Positions 51,280 to 60,887 of a DNA stretch of 64,000 nt are shown piece after piece. Position numbers and translations under genes: made by a program. Under the pieces are notes generated by a model, which ran no database searches, had not been told where the DNA came from, and saw only the letters and a list, made by a program, of their open reading frames with translations. The DNA is from Bacteroidetes bacterium 41-46 (lineage in GTDB: Bacteria; Bacteroidota; Bacteroidia; Bacteroidales; UBA932), in assembly GCA_001897515.1 (NCBI GenBank), contig MKTA01000033.1, forward strand, positions 107,973-171,972, in the 5' to 3' direction. Each line of letters begins with the position of its first letter. Position 1 is the stretch's first letter.

Positions 51280-51981
51280 ATGAAAAAAGAAATTTTTGAA
51301 GCCTTGAAAACCAAGTTTCCTGGGGTTCAAGACGCAATTCTTGACAGGATAGCTACAAAAATGGCGAAGACTGTAACAAAGGAGGAGGACGTTACAACCT
51401 CGGTTGAGGGGGTGACTTTCCAAAATGTTCTCGAGTCGTACGGCGACCACCGGGCTACAGAGTCACAGGTGTCAGCCGTAACAAACTATGAGAAAAAGCA
51501 CGGTCTTAAAGATGGTGCAAAAGTGCAGAAGGAGCCTGGGGCCGGAGGAGATTCGGAACCGGGTGAAAGTGGCGGACAGCCTAAAGACCAAGATTCGGAG
51601 CTTGCGAAGACCGTAAAAGGGCTTCAGGAGAAGATTGAAAAGCTGGAGGGCGAGAAGGCCACAGAGGGGAGGTTACAGAAGTTCACCAAGTCAATGGAAA
51701 AGGCCCCGGAGAAAATCCGTGACCGTTACCGCAAGGACTTCAACAGACTCAATTTTAAGGACGATGCGGAATTCGACGAGTGGCTCAAGGATGTAGACAC
51801 TGACGTCGATGCTATCGCCGCTGAATATTCTTCAAAAGGTGTCGCCTTTCAACCTCCTAAGGGCACAAATAAGCCCGTTACCCAGGAGCAAGCGTCTCCA
51901 GAGGTAAAAGCAAGGATCGAAAGTAGAAAGGCCGAAACGGGAGCCCCGGCCATCCAAGGGCTTCCAACACAAAAAGTCTAG
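51280..51981 (+). CDS. Capsid scaffold-like protein
   Basis: The 233-residue product is highly charged. It has a Gly/Glu-rich middle, a coiled coil (LAKTVKGLQEKIEKLEGEK, about 108-126) and a helical C-terminal part. These are properties of scaffolding proteins, which guide shell assembly and leave. Its place before the head fibre and capsid genes agrees. No protease motif is seen. Confidence 0.65.
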   Translation: MKKEIFEALKTKFPGVQDAILDRIATKMAKTVTKEEDVTTSVEGVTFQNVLESYGDHRATESQVSAVTNYEKKHGLKDGAKVQKEPGAGGDSEPGESGGQPKDQDSELAKTVKGLQEKIEKLEGEKATEGRLQKFTKSMEKAPEKIRDRYRKDFNRLNFKDDAEFDEWLKDVDTDVDAIAAEYSSKGVAFQPPKGTNKPVTQEQASPEVKARIESRKAETGAPAIQGLPTQKV

Positions 51982-51984
51982 TCA

Positions 51985-52731
51985 ATGAATACAAATTTTG
52001 AATTCAGTGAGGCCCCGACTCCTGACGTTATCGTTTTCGAGAAGGTCATCGCGGAGAAGCCGGGCGGAGGTATCGTTGGCAACCCTGCATATGATGTCCG
52101 CGAGGGCACCGCTGTAGGTCTGAACGCCGGGGGCGTTTTAACCTCTATCAAGGCTTACCGCCTTGTTAAGGCCGTTGCCGCAGACGACGAAGCAATAGAA
52201 ATCGCCAAGGGAAGTGGCGTAGCTGTTGGTGACAAAGTAGCACACGGAAAGATTGCCGTTGCAGTTACCGCAGTTGATTCTACCAACGCGTTGAAAGACG
52301 TCGTTACAGTTACTATGGGAGTGGCTATCGCAAACGGAACAGTATTGTTCCAGTCGGCAGTATTAAGTGTTGAGGCGGTTGAAGAAGTGGCCTACGGCTA
52401 CTACGATGCTGTTGCCGAAACTCCAGGTGCTGTGAAGGTAGTTGCCGCAGATCCGGGCGCTGGCGAGATAGCTCTTGCCGGAGTTGCACCGTACAAGGGA
52501 ATAAAAGACCTTGCCGCCGACGATTACGTCGTACTGAAGGAAGCTGTCGCCGGTGTGGCCGGAGTTGACGCTCGTCCTATTTACACTCCACTTTTCCTTA
52601 ACGGGGCCAAGGTTCTCGCAGGTAAAGGCGATCAGCGCGTTAAGCTGGTTGTATCGGCAGTGGTACGCAAAGAAACAGTTAACGCTTCTAACGAAGTGCT
52701 GGCTCTCATGTCAACCATTAAAGCTGTTTAA
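51985..52731 (+). CDS. Head fibre or decoration protein
   Basis: The 248-residue product is Ala/Val/Gly-rich and strand-forming throughout (GVAVGDKVAHGKIAVAVTA). It lies directly before the capsid gene. It resembles small beta-rich head fibre or decoration proteins in composition and context. No strict signature is visible. Confidence 0.6.
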   Translation: MNTNFEFSEAPTPDVIVFEKVIAEKPGGGIVGNPAYDVREGTAVGLNAGGVLTSIKAYRLVKAVAADDEAIEIAKGSGVAVGDKVAHGKIAVAVTAVDSTNALKDVVTVTMGVAIANGTVLFQSAVLSVEAVEEVAYGYYDAVAETPGAVKVVAADPGAGEIALAGVAPYKGIKDLAADDYVVLKEAVAGVAGVDARPIYTPLFLNGAKVLAGKGDQRVKLVVSAVVRKETVNASNEVLALMSTIKAV

Positions 52732-52736
52732 CTATT

Positions 52737-53852
52737 ATGGGACAGATGAATAAACCTCTTTTTGACCTCAACCAGGCAGACCTGCAGCTTGAGATCAACT
52801 CATATAAGCCGGGAAGTGGCCTCGTTTGGCCTACACTTTTCCCGCTGAAATATTCGCCAAAATTCGACCTTAAGGGGCTCGAAGGAAACGAAGGGATTCC
52901 GGTATCAGCCGACAGGGTAGCATTCAACACCAAGGCCCCGCTGAAAACGCGTAAGACCATTGGATCATGGAGCGGAACACTGGGCAAGTACTCTATCTCG
53001 AAAGAGAAGGACGAGCTCCAGATCAACGAGTACAGAGACCTTAAGATCATCGCGGCATCAAACCCAACAGATAAGGCTTCGGCTCAATATCTTGTTGACA
53101 TGGTGTACGACGACGTTAAGGCATGTAACGACGGTATCGATTACAAAGTTGAGATTGATGCTTTGCGCATCGGATCGCTCGGTAAGCAAACATTCCCTGC
53201 ATCCATTGAAGGTGATATGGCTACCGAGGACGTGATCAACTTTAACGTGCCTGAGGAGAACTTTGTTGGAGCGGCCATATTGTGGTCCAACGCAGCCGAG
53301 GCCGACGGTATTGCAGATATCGTTAAGCAGCAAAAGGCTGTTAAGTTGAGGGGAAGGAGAAAACCGATGTTTGCGATTATAGAAGATTCAGCTTTCGAGC
53401 TTCTTCTTGCGCAGGCCAAAACGGTTAAGCGTGTTGCCTCTATTCTAGTTAACGCAACAGGAATGACCTCTACAGAGGTTCTTTCGGTGGACAACGTTAA
53501 CGCATACATGCGTAAAAAAGGCTATCCTCAGTTCCTCGTTATTGACAGTTACGCAACTATCGAGGGCAAAGATGGAAAACATACAACCATCAAACCTTGG
53601 AACGAAAAAGTGGTTTGCCTTAGCCCGACTCCACAGCTGGGCTGGACATATTACAAACCGGTTCCTATCATTGAGGACACTGCTGCCATGCAGGCACAGG
53701 GCTCCTATGCTAAAACTACTGTATACTCAGAGGTGAATCCAATGGTCGAGACTACAATGGCGGAGGCCTATGTACAACCAGGCCTTATCAACAGGGCTTC
53801 TCTGGTATTCATGAATATTGCAAACACCGACGGATTTAACGAAGGCGCGTAG
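52737..53852 (+). CDS. Major capsid protein (phage 2)
   Basis: The 371-residue product forms the icosahedral shell. It follows the E-type (HK97-fold) pattern: an N-arm with a strand (SGLVWPTLFPLKYSPKF), a long spine helix region with WSGTLGKYSISKEKDELQ, and a late strand with TVYSEVNPMVETTMAEAYV. The size is normal. It has no N-terminal delta domain to cleave. Start ATG 52737 or 52746. Confidence 0.85.
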   Translation: MGQMNKPLFDLNQADLQLEINSYKPGSGLVWPTLFPLKYSPKFDLKGLEGNEGIPVSADRVAFNTKAPLKTRKTIGSWSGTLGKYSISKEKDELQINEYRDLKIIAASNPTDKASAQYLVDMVYDDVKACNDGIDYKVEIDALRIGSLGKQTFPASIEGDMATEDVINFNVPEENFVGAAILWSNAAEADGIADIVKQQKAVKLRGRRKPMFAIIEDSAFELLLAQAKTVKRVASILVNATGMTSTEVLSVDNVNAYMRKKGYPQFLVIDSYATIEGKDGKHTTIKPWNEKVVCLSPTPQLGWTYYKPVPIIEDTAAMQAQGSYAKTTVYSEVNPMVETTMAEAYVQPGLINRASLVFMNIANTDGFNEGA

Positions 53853-53858
53853 TAAATC

Positions 53859-54182
53859 ATGGCAACAGTTTTTGAATCGTTGAAAAGCTTGTCAGGCTAT
53901 CCGGTACCACAGTCAGCTCTTATCAGAATTACTGTGGGCCGGGGCTTGACTCTCTCTGCCGAGGCAACAGCAAGCGTCCTCAGGTCACAATCATACAGAC
54001 TCGCCGAGGCGGATCTAATGAAGTGGCTTGCAAAAGCGCCAAACGTATCTCAAGGCGGAGTAAGTTATAGCTTTTCGGAAAGCGAGAGAGAACAGTTCAA
54101 GGCTGAGGCCGAAGCAATTTATGAAGAGAACGGAGAGGGGCAGACCTCTTCACAATACGGATATCAGGGGGAAAACTTATGA
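53859..54182 (+). CDS. Head-tail connector-like protein
   Basis: The 107-residue helical product lies directly after the capsid gene, the place of the adaptor that extends the portal ring. The N-terminal half has three short helices and the last 25 residues are acidic and disordered. It overlaps the next gene by four bases. The assignment rests on position. Confidence 0.55.
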   Translation: MATVFESLKSLSGYPVPQSALIRITVGRGLTLSAEATASVLRSQSYRLAEADLMKWLAKAPNVSQGGVSYSFSESEREQFKAEAEAIYEENGEGQTSSQYGYQGENL

Positions 54183-54487
54183 TCATCAACGGGAAAATAT
54201 TGTACCAGGTAAAAAGCGGAGGCGGAATAGTTAACGGGAACCCCGTTCCTGTTCAGGTAGACTGGCTTCCGATTGAGTGTAACATAAAGACAAATAGCAA
54301 TACCACAAAGGGCAAGTATATCGATGGTAACTTCAGAATGGCATCTTACGAGGTGCTTATCGAGCTCACCGATTTTACTGCAAACAGGGTAAGGCTGGTT
54401 GATATTATGGGACGCGACCTTGGAGAATATCCCGTGCAGTTCATAGAGCACCTGGAAGCCGTTCAGAATACAAAAATAGTTGTTTGA
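54179..54487 (+). CDS. Head-closure-like small protein
   Basis: The 102-residue product is a small strand-rich protein (ILYQVKSGGGIVNGNPVPVQ, then YEVLIELTDFTANRVRL). This is the size and composition of head-closure (stopper) proteins. Position second after capsid supports this. Confidence 0.5.
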   Translation: MIINGKILYQVKSGGGIVNGNPVPVQVDWLPIECNIKTNSNTTKGKYIDGNFRMASYEVLIELTDFTANRVRLVDIMGRDLGEYPVQFIEHLEAVQNTKIVV

Positions 54488-54488
54488 C

Positions 54489-54932
54489 ATGCCGGCCAGA
54501 CAGATAACACCCAGAAGCTACGTAGAGAAGAGTCTTGCAGAGGCGATTGAAAGACGCGTACGGAAGATTGTAACGACTCTTAGCTATGTGGGTGAACAGT
54601 GCTTATCTGAGGCGAGAGAAAACCACGGCTATATAGACAGAACGGGAAACCTGACCTCGTCGATTGGCTATGTGGTATTGAGGGATGGCGTAAGAGTGAG
54701 CGGAAGCGACTTCAGGCAAATCAGTGGCGGGGGAGAAGGATCAGAGAGCGGAAAGAAGTTTTTGGATTCTCTGGCCTCTCAATCGGGAGGGGGAATAACC
54801 CTCATCATGGTGGCCGGGATGAACTACGCTTCGTACGTTGAAACTAACTACAATGTATTGATTTCTTCGGAATTACTTATGGAAAGGTTGGTGCCGGAAT
54901 TAATGAGAAAGTTAGGATTTGAAAAGGTATGA
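54489..54932 (+). CDS. Tail completion protein, HK97 gp10-like
   Basis: The 147-residue product has an N-terminal helix (EAIERRVRKIVTTLSYVGEQ), then YIDRTGNLTSSIGYVVL and a later VAGMNYASYVETN. This Gly/Leu/Ser then MxYAxYVE pattern is characteristic of gp10-like neck proteins. The ATG at 54489 was preferred to TTG 54480. It overlaps the next gene by four bases. Confidence 0.75.
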   Translation: MPARQITPRSYVEKSLAEAIERRVRKIVTTLSYVGEQCLSEARENHGYIDRTGNLTSSIGYVVLRDGVRVSGSDFRQISGGGEGSESGKKFLDSLASQSGGGITLIMVAGMNYASYVETNYNVLISSELLMERLVPELMRKLGFEKV

Positions 54933-55342
54933 ACAAAACAGGAGCTGAAATAGAAAGCGATTTTTTCAATGTGATCACCGGGAGCGAGCTTGAAGAGTTC
55001 GTTAACGGATCTACATATAAAAGAGGGGTGAGGCCTTTCGGCTCTAACCTTGAAGATATCGTGGTGGGCTTTTCTGCAGGTATTGATGGCCAGAGGCAAA
55101 CCGGAGCTATTGACGTGAACATTTATGTTCCGAACATAGATGCCGGCTCTGAAGATGGCAGAAAGGTACCTAACAAGTCAAGAATTGAGGCGGTGGAGAA
55201 AAAGGCCCGCACATTTTTCGATTCCCTGTTATCTACAGAATACGACTTTCCCAAGGCGGCAACAATTCAGTCTTTTGAGGCGGAGGGCCTTGAGCAGTAT
55301 TATGTCAGTATTAAAATTAAGTACAGAAGAATCACAATTTAA
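54929..55342 (+). CDS. Tail terminator-like protein
   Basis: The 137-residue product has alternating helix and strand with YVSIKIKYRRI at its end, as in tail terminator proteins that cap the tube. Its place between tail completion and tail tube genes is the standard one. Motif evidence is weak. Confidence 0.5.
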   Translation: MNKTGAEIESDFFNVITGSELEEFVNGSTYKRGVRPFGSNLEDIVVGFSAGIDGQRQTGAIDVNIYVPNIDAGSEDGRKVPNKSRIEAVEKKARTFFDSLLSTEYDFPKAATIQSFEAEGLEQYYVSIKIKYRRITI

Positions 55343-55354
55343 AAAATCAGTATT

Positions 55355-55840
55355 ATGTCAATAGTAATGAGCTGGAGCAAATGCTCCGTTGAGATAGGCG
55401 AAACCGGTGCAGACGATGCAATGGCCGCTGCTCTTTCAAGTGTTGGTACAGTTGAAGACAAAACAGCGGTTTTAGAGGCCACAGATGGCGAGGCGCTCGA
55501 GAAAAAGGCCACCGGAGGAAGAGTAATTGCGTCTGAGCAGCTGGAAGGTGGCTTTGCGCTTACCGTTAGAGTTGTTGAACCAGACGACGCTTTGTATACT
55601 ACACTGGGACTTGGAGCCGTTGCAGCTCCGGACTACGATGTGAAAACTCACGTCGTTCTAGGCGACTGGTCAGTGAAGGTGACTCCAAACAATGTGGGCG
55701 CGATTGGTATCAAGGCTCCTAAAACTAACATCAAGTTCAAACCAGGCTGGTCTGACGCTGATGGTAGCTATGCCGACATCACGTTTACATTTATCAAGAC
55801 AGCCGCAGACAAGTGGTACACACGCTTTAAAAAGGCTTAA
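55355..55840 (+). CDS. Major tail tube protein
   Basis: The 161-residue product is strand-rich and carries an exchangeable loop-like region with Gly and Ala (GRVIASEQLEGGFALTVRV) and an end with DITFTFIKTAADKWY. Size, composition and position directly before the chaperone and tape measure genes fit the tube-forming protein. Confidence 0.7.
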   Translation: MSIVMSWSKCSVEIGETGADDAMAAALSSVGTVEDKTAVLEATDGEALEKKATGGRVIASEQLEGGFALTVRVVEPDDALYTTLGLGAVAAPDYDVKTHVVLGDWSVKVTPNNVGAIGIKAPKTNIKFKPGWSDADGSYADITFTFIKTAADKWYTRFKKA

Positions 55841-55850
55841 CAATTAAGCT

Positions 55851-56339
55851 ATGAAAAGTGCTGAGTCCAAGGTGGCGGGTACAATCACGCAAAGGAAGGT
55901 GTCATTTAACATCGGTGGGACAACTTATGAGGTTGCCCCACCATCCTGCGCGACTTTGATTCTCTTGTCAGAAGAGCTTGCAAATATCCCCGCAGTAGAG
56001 CTGAACCATAGTGAGAAGTACTCCGAGGTGCTAAGATGGGCCAAAAACTTCAGGCCGCTGGCCAGAGCGGTGGCCATACTTGTGCTAGGGGCAGAAAACC
56101 TTACCGAGGAGAGAACATTCGTAGAGAAAAGGGTATTGGGCCTTATCCCAATAAGAAAGTCCGTAAAAATCGATAAAATAGGCGAAATAGGGGATGTCCT
56201 GATTAGGCTAAGCCCTTCAGAGTTAAAAGCGCTCTTTTTAAAAATGCTTGCGGCAATGGAGATTGAGGATTTTTTCGATTTTACCACTTCCCTGCTCGAA
56301 CTAAATCTTCTAAAACCGACGAAGGAAGTGGTGAACTAA
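55851..56339 (+). CDS. Tail assembly chaperone, zero-frame product (G)
   Basis: The 162-residue product is the shorter form of the chaperone that coats the tape measure while the tail grows. A strand-rich N-terminus (TITQRKVSFNIGGTTYEVAP) is followed by helices, including a Leu-rich part (LSPSELKALFLKMLAAMEI). The T TTT TTC slippery heptamer lies at codons 140-142, 20 codons before the stop, and the -1 frame beyond stays open to the next gene. Confidence 0.75.
   Translation: MKSAESKVAGTITQRKVSFNIGGTTYEVAPPSCATLILLSEELANIPAVELNHSEKYSEVLRWAKNFRPLARAVAILVLGAENLTEERTFVEKRVLGLIPIRKSVKIDKIGEIGDVLIRLSPSELKALFLKMLAAMEIEDFFDFTTSLLELNLLKPTKEVVN
56270..56276 (+). other. Programmed -1 frameshift site T TTT TTC
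   Basis: In zero frame the codons read GAT TTT TTC, giving the X XXY YYZ heptamer T TTT TTC. Slipping back one base opens a frame without stops for 98 more codons, yielding a 240-residue fusion. The position before the tape measure is where phage chaperones use such slippage. Confidence 0.8.
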
Positions 56340-56572
56340 ATGACAGCATCTGGGCCGTTATACTTGGGACGGCAAAGTCGCTGGGTGTTCCTCCGGAACA
56401 TGTTCTTTATAAAATGAGCTATGCAAATGTGCAAATGTACAATGCAGCTATACCAAGTTACGATGCAGACAAATCAGGTAAAGAGGGGAGCCCCAAATTT
56501 GACTCATCTAAAGACGCTAACATCCCCGGAAATATCCAATTAAAGCCAGGCGAGGAGATTGAGTATGAATAA
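56276..56572 (+). CDS. Tail assembly chaperone, -1 frame extension (T)
   Basis: This frame has no independent start of note and is reached by the -1 shift. It encodes a flexible Ser/Thr-rich link, then a compact helical domain (SIWAVILGTAKSLGVPPEHV, then LYKMSYANVQMYNAAI) and a Lys/Asp-rich tail. The second domain is what would be expected for the tape-measure-binding T portion. Its stop overlaps the tape measure start by eight bases. Confidence 0.75.
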   Translation, partial: RFYHFPARTKSSKTDEGSGELNDSIWAVILGTAKSLGVPPEHVLYKMSYANVQMYNAAIPSYDADKSGKEGSPKFDSSKDANIPGNIQLKPGEEIEYE

Positions 56573-59500
56573 CGAGGAAGGAAAGATTTGGTACGGCCTA
56601 GGGATTAGGAACGATCAGCTGCAGCGGGATGCTCAAAAGTCGTCTAGCATATTCAGAGGAATCGGTGATAACGTACAATCTGAGGGCGCTCGCATTGATA
56701 ATATTTTCAAAAACATAGCAAAGGGAGCCGCAACCGCATTTACTATTCAGACGGCAATTCAATTTACCAAGTCTGTGGTTCAGGTGAGAGGCGAAATGGA
56801 GGCCTTAGAGATCTCTCTGGAGACATTGCTCGGTAGCAAGGCCAAAGCCTCTAAAATGATATCAGAAATTGCTACATACGCGGCAGATACGCCGCTTCTT
56901 CTTGGAGATATTGCCAAGGGGGCAACAACAATGCTCGCCTTTAATATTGAGGCAGAAAAGATACTTCCAACACTTAAGCAGATAGGCGATATCTCAATGG
57001 GTGACGCGCAGAAATTTGCGTCTCTGACTCTTGCCTTCTCGCAAATGTCTTCAACCGGTAGACTGATGGGGCAGGATCTGCTCCAGATGATTAATGCCGG
57101 TTTCAACCCGCTTACAATTATTGCGGAAAAAACCGGAAAAACGGTTGGGACCCTGAAGAAAGAGATGGAGGCTGGGGCGATATCGTCGGAAATGGTAGCG
57201 AGCGCTTTTGCAGACGCAACTTCTGCCGGTGGTAAGTTCAACGGTATGCTGGAGAAGCAAAGCGCCGGTATCAAGGGAAGTATTTCAAATTTTGAGGGAG
57301 CCGTTGATGAGGCCCTCAATAACATCGGATCGAAAAACCAGGATCTAATCACATCATCAATACAGGGTGCCACTCTGCTGGTTCAGAATTATGAAAAGGT
57401 GGGAAGGGCGGCCCTTGACCTCGCCGTTGCCGTAGGGTCTTACAAGGCAGCTCTTATTGCCGTTAACGCTATTCAACGGGCGAACATAATGATTTTAAGG
57501 CAGGCTGTTATGGAGAAATGGCTTGCAGCAGCTGCAGGAATTAACCTATCAAATGCAGAGGCAATAGCAGCAGCGAGAACTAAACTGTTCACGATTGCTC
57601 AAAAGGGGCTGGCGGCATCACTTAAGGCCACAGCATCGGCCATGTTGGCCAACCCTTACGTTTTGGCAGCCGCTGCAATTGCGGCAGTTGCATTTGTAAC
57701 CTATAAGGCTATCACTGCCGATACCGAATATGAAAAGGCAATAAAAAAGGTTAACAAAGCCCTCGAGGATACGCAAAAAGCTAAGGATGACGCAGGGAAT
57801 AATGTTGACCAATACCTAAATACCATAAGGGGCGAAACGAGCTCAATTCTTGAGCAGGTTAGGGCGTATGATGCCTTGATAAAGAGATATACCTTTTTCG
57901 CTAATTACAGCTTTGAGGACCTGAAAAAGCTATCTCCATCCCAGCTCGCTGGCGTTCTGTCTCAATTCTCCACCGAGATGGAGAAGGGAATGATTCAGTC
58001 GCTGATTAAGCAGGCTGAGGCCGATATTGAAAGCGAGGTTTCCGTGTATAGGACCAGGGCAAAACGAGAGGGGTATACCTTCGATGAGTCTTCAGTTTCA
58101 AGTGTAAAAGTGCTTCGCCAGCAGATCTCGATGTACAAAAAGCAGCTGGAGGAGATTGATAAAGCCGAGCACCTTGCAAAGGTAAAGGCGCTGCCTATTG
58201 ATGCCCAAAGGGAGTACTACCAGAATGAGCTAAATAGTATCAAAAAGGTTAAAGACTCAATTGAAGCAATACACCCGGATAGCAGAAGCATCCTACAGGT
58301 TGAGCAGCTAGATCAGGCAAACGCTCAGCTAAGAGAAACCGAGTCAATTTTGGCCGGTATGAGCACCAAGGGCGGATCATCCCTTGGGCAGCTCGTCTCA
58401 GATATAGCTAAAGCGGAAAAGGAACTTGCTGAGCTAAGGAAAAAAGCCGCTGCGGGAGAGATCTCCACCGCTGCAGTTGAGGAAAAAGTAACAGCAATTG
58501 AAGCGCTCAAAAAGCAGTACGAGACTATGACCGGTAAGTCGTACGGCAAAGACGATAAGGCGGCCCTTGAAGAGCAAAAAAGAGCTTTGGAAGAACTTGC
58601 AAAGCAGCAGACGGAGTTCCGGCTTAAGTCAGACCTTGAGCTTCAGGGCAGAGTGCTGGCCCTTCAGGCAGATACTTTTGAGAAACAGCGCCAGCAGGCA
58701 GATAACGAGTTCAAGCTAGAAAAGGCCGACATTGAAAGGCGCAGGCAGGAGGCATACGAGCTTCTGGCCAAGTCCAAAGGGGTTGAGGTTGCCAAGCTTA
58801 CAGACGCTGATAAGGCGGGAGTGAATGAGCAATACGACAAGGAGATTGAAAACGCTCAGACAGTCAAAAATGCAACTATAGTTAAGATTAATTCGGAGGC
58901 TTCAAAGACGCTTAGGGAGCTATGGTCTGATGCCACAGACGCTAATATTTCAGACGGTATTCGTGAGATAAAGGCCATTAACGATAAGTACGACGAGATC
59001 ATCAAAAAGGCTAAAGATGCCGGGGCTACGCTTAAGGAAATTGACGATATCAATGCGGAGAGAAATAAGTCTTTGCATTCGGCCTACACCAGGCAGGAGC
59101 TTGATAAAATTGCGATTTGGCAGGAGACAGAAGCCTTGCTGGCCGAAGGGTCAACCGCATTCCTCGACAAGCAAACCGAGGTGAGAAGGAAATTAGCCAA
59201 AATAGATATCGAGGCTTCCAAAAAAAGGGTTGAGGCTCTTAAAAAGGAGCAGCAGGAGACTGGCAAAAATAACCAGGCACTAATCGACAGGGAGGAGGCT
59301 TTTCAGGAGAATACTAATAAAAATCTGGAGAACCTTAAGGATAACTACTTTGTAATAGGCGAGCTGCTCGGCGATACGCTCTCACAGTCTTCAGACGAGT
59401 TCGTTGCTAAGCTTGGCGGATTGCTGAGCTCCATCTCATCATCCATAGGACAAATTAAAAGCTCCGACAGCGCATTTGGCAAGGCAAGCGGTATTGTTGG

Positions 59501-60887
59501 CCTGGCTATGGCGGCGGGAAACTACCTGAAGGGAATCAGAATCGACAGAGAAAATGAAACTCTCAACAAGCAGAAGAAGATTACTGACGAAATCGCAGAC
59601 AGGGTAAAGCTTGAAAATGAAATAAACAAGCTCTACGACGAGAGAAGAAACGCCTTAAGCGAAAACCTCTTTTTGGGTAAGGACTACGGAAAGATAATGT
59701 CGAATGCAATGAGCGACATTCTTAAGTACAACGAAAAGCTTGGGGTTACCCTCGGAGACCTATACTCAAACGCTATTTTTTCTGCAGATGGCGAGGCCAA
59801 GAGATTGCTTTTCGGAACGAAAAAGGGCGAGTACTCATTTTCGCTGCAGGATCTGCTCGCGGGTATGGTTCCTAAGGAGGAGGGCGCAAAAGGGCTTGGT
59901 GAGGCTATTGCCAACACTCTCAACCATGGTCTCAATGAGGCCAGAAAGCGAATTAAGGGTGGCGACTTCTTAGGAGCGGTCGGAAGTATACTAGATCCTC
60001 TCCAGCTGTTTGGAGGAGGTAAGGCAGATAGCAAAGCGAGAACAAACGCTTTCGAGAATCTGGGTAAAGCCGTGGAGGAAACATTGAAGGCAATGAGTAA
60101 GACTACCTCCGACTTTGCGACGATGTCAACTCAGGATATGCTCGACTTTTTCACTTTGATGGAGAAGGCCGGCAATATCACAGACGAAGCCACTAAGAAG
60201 CTACTTGCCGCAGCTCAGGAGCAGCTGGAAATGGTCAAGAAGGCCGAGGAGCAGATGAAGGAGGTTATCTCCGAACTTACCGGGGGCCTTGGAGACGCCA
60301 TCAGGGATATCCTGGTTGAGGGCTTTAGAGGTGGATTCGGATACGGGGTGAACGAGGCCAAGAAGGTTGCCTCAGAAATCTCCGGAATATTGGAAAACAT
60401 GATTTCAAGAGAGCTAATGAATATCGCCTTCTCGGGGATGTTTAACACTCTTAAGGAAAATATGCAGGCCTCTTTCGGCGCTGACGGGGATAAGTCGTGG
60501 GCCGATGATTTCGCTCAGTTTATGGAGTCATTTCCTGCAGCTGCGGAGCTCTTTAATAAGGGCATGGCTGAAGCAAAGAAGTCAGGAGAAAAATACGGAA
60601 TAGATCTGTTCGGTGAGGGCTCCCGCTCTGCGGCGAGTAAAGGAATTGCCTCTGCCTCTCAGGGCAGCATTGATGAGCTTAACGGGCGTGCAACAACAAT
60701 CCAGGGACATACTTTTTCAATAAGTAGCGATATGAAGAAGCTTGTAACCTTCATGTCGAAGATGCTGGAGCATGTTGCCGGTATCAAGCAAGACACAAGC
60801 AGGCTTGAGAAAATTGAGAAAGATATCAGCTCCGTGAAAAATGGTATTGAGAGTATAAACACCAAGGGCATAACAATTAAAATGTAA
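56565..60887 (+). CDS. Tail tape measure protein (phage 2)
   Basis: The 1440-residue product controls tail length. The N-terminal 330 residues form the phage tape-measure domain (GEMEALEISLETLLGSKAKA, then ADTPLLLGDIAKGATTML and LMGQDLLQMINAGFNPL). A hydrophobic segment lies near 365-385 (MLANPYVLAAAAIAAVAFVT), then long coiled coils fill the centre and C-terminal part. The ATG at 56565 was preferred to TTG 56559. Length implies a longer tail than phage 1. Confidence 0.88.
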   Translation: MNNEEGKIWYGLGIRNDQLQRDAQKSSSIFRGIGDNVQSEGARIDNIFKNIAKGAATAFTIQTAIQFTKSVVQVRGEMEALEISLETLLGSKAKASKMISEIATYAADTPLLLGDIAKGATTMLAFNIEAEKILPTLKQIGDISMGDAQKFASLTLAFSQMSSTGRLMGQDLLQMINAGFNPLTIIAEKTGKTVGTLKKEMEAGAISSEMVASAFADATSAGGKFNGMLEKQSAGIKGSISNFEGAVDEALNNIGSKNQDLITSSIQGATLLVQNYEKVGRAALDLAVAVGSYKAALIAVNAIQRANIMILRQAVMEKWLAAAAGINLSNAEAIAAARTKLFTIAQKGLAASLKATASAMLANPYVLAAAAIAAVAFVTYKAITADTEYEKAIKKVNKALEDTQKAKDDAGNNVDQYLNTIRGETSSILEQVRAYDALIKRYTFFANYSFEDLKKLSPSQLAGVLSQFSTEMEKGMIQSLIKQAEADIESEVSVYRTRAKREGYTFDESSVSSVKVLRQQISMYKKQLEEIDKAEHLAKVKALPIDAQREYYQNELNSIKKVKDSIEAIHPDSRSILQVEQLDQANAQLRETESILAGMSTKGGSSLGQLVSDIAKAEKELAELRKKAAAGEISTAAVEEKVTAIEALKKQYETMTGKSYGKDDKAALEEQKRALEELAKQQTEFRLKSDLELQGRVLALQADTFEKQRQQADNEFKLEKADIERRRQEAYELLAKSKGVEVAKLTDADKAGVNEQYDKEIENAQTVKNATIVKINSEASKTLRELWSDATDANISDGIREIKAINDKYDEIIKKAKDAGATLKEIDDINAERNKSLHSAYTRQELDKIAIWQETEALLAEGSTAFLDKQTEVRRKLAKIDIEASKKRVEALKKEQQETGKNNQALIDREEAFQENTNKNLENLKDNYFVIGELLGDTLSQSSDEFVAKLGGLLSSISSSIGQIKSSDSAFGKASGIVGLAMAAGNYLKGIRIDRENETLNKQKKITDEIADRVKLENEINKLYDERRNALSENLFLGKDYGKIMSNAMSDILKYNEKLGVTLGDLYSNAIFSADGEAKRLLFGTKKGEYSFSLQDLLAGMVPKEEGAKGLGEAIANTLNHGLNEARKRIKGGDFLGAVGSILDPLQLFGGGKADSKARTNAFENLGKAVEETLKAMSKTTSDFATMSTQDMLDFFTLMEKAGNITDEATKKLLAAAQEQLEMVKKAEEQMKEVISELTGGLGDAIRDILVEGFRGGFGYGVNEAKKVASEISGILENMISRELMNIAFSGMFNTLKENMQASFGADGDKSWADDFAQFMESFPAAAELFNKGMAEAKKSGEKYGIDLFGEGSRSAASKGIASASQGSIDELNGRATTIQGHTFSISSDMKKLVTFMSKMLEHVAGIKQDTSRLEKIEKDISSVKNGIESINTKGITIKM

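Noticed and set aside
56780..57373. Long minus-strand open frame (197 codons) within the phage 2 tape measure gene
   Set aside because: It is fully inside a well-supported coding gene, has low-complexity Ser/Ile/Pro composition typical of antisense shadows, and lacks a promoter or family match.
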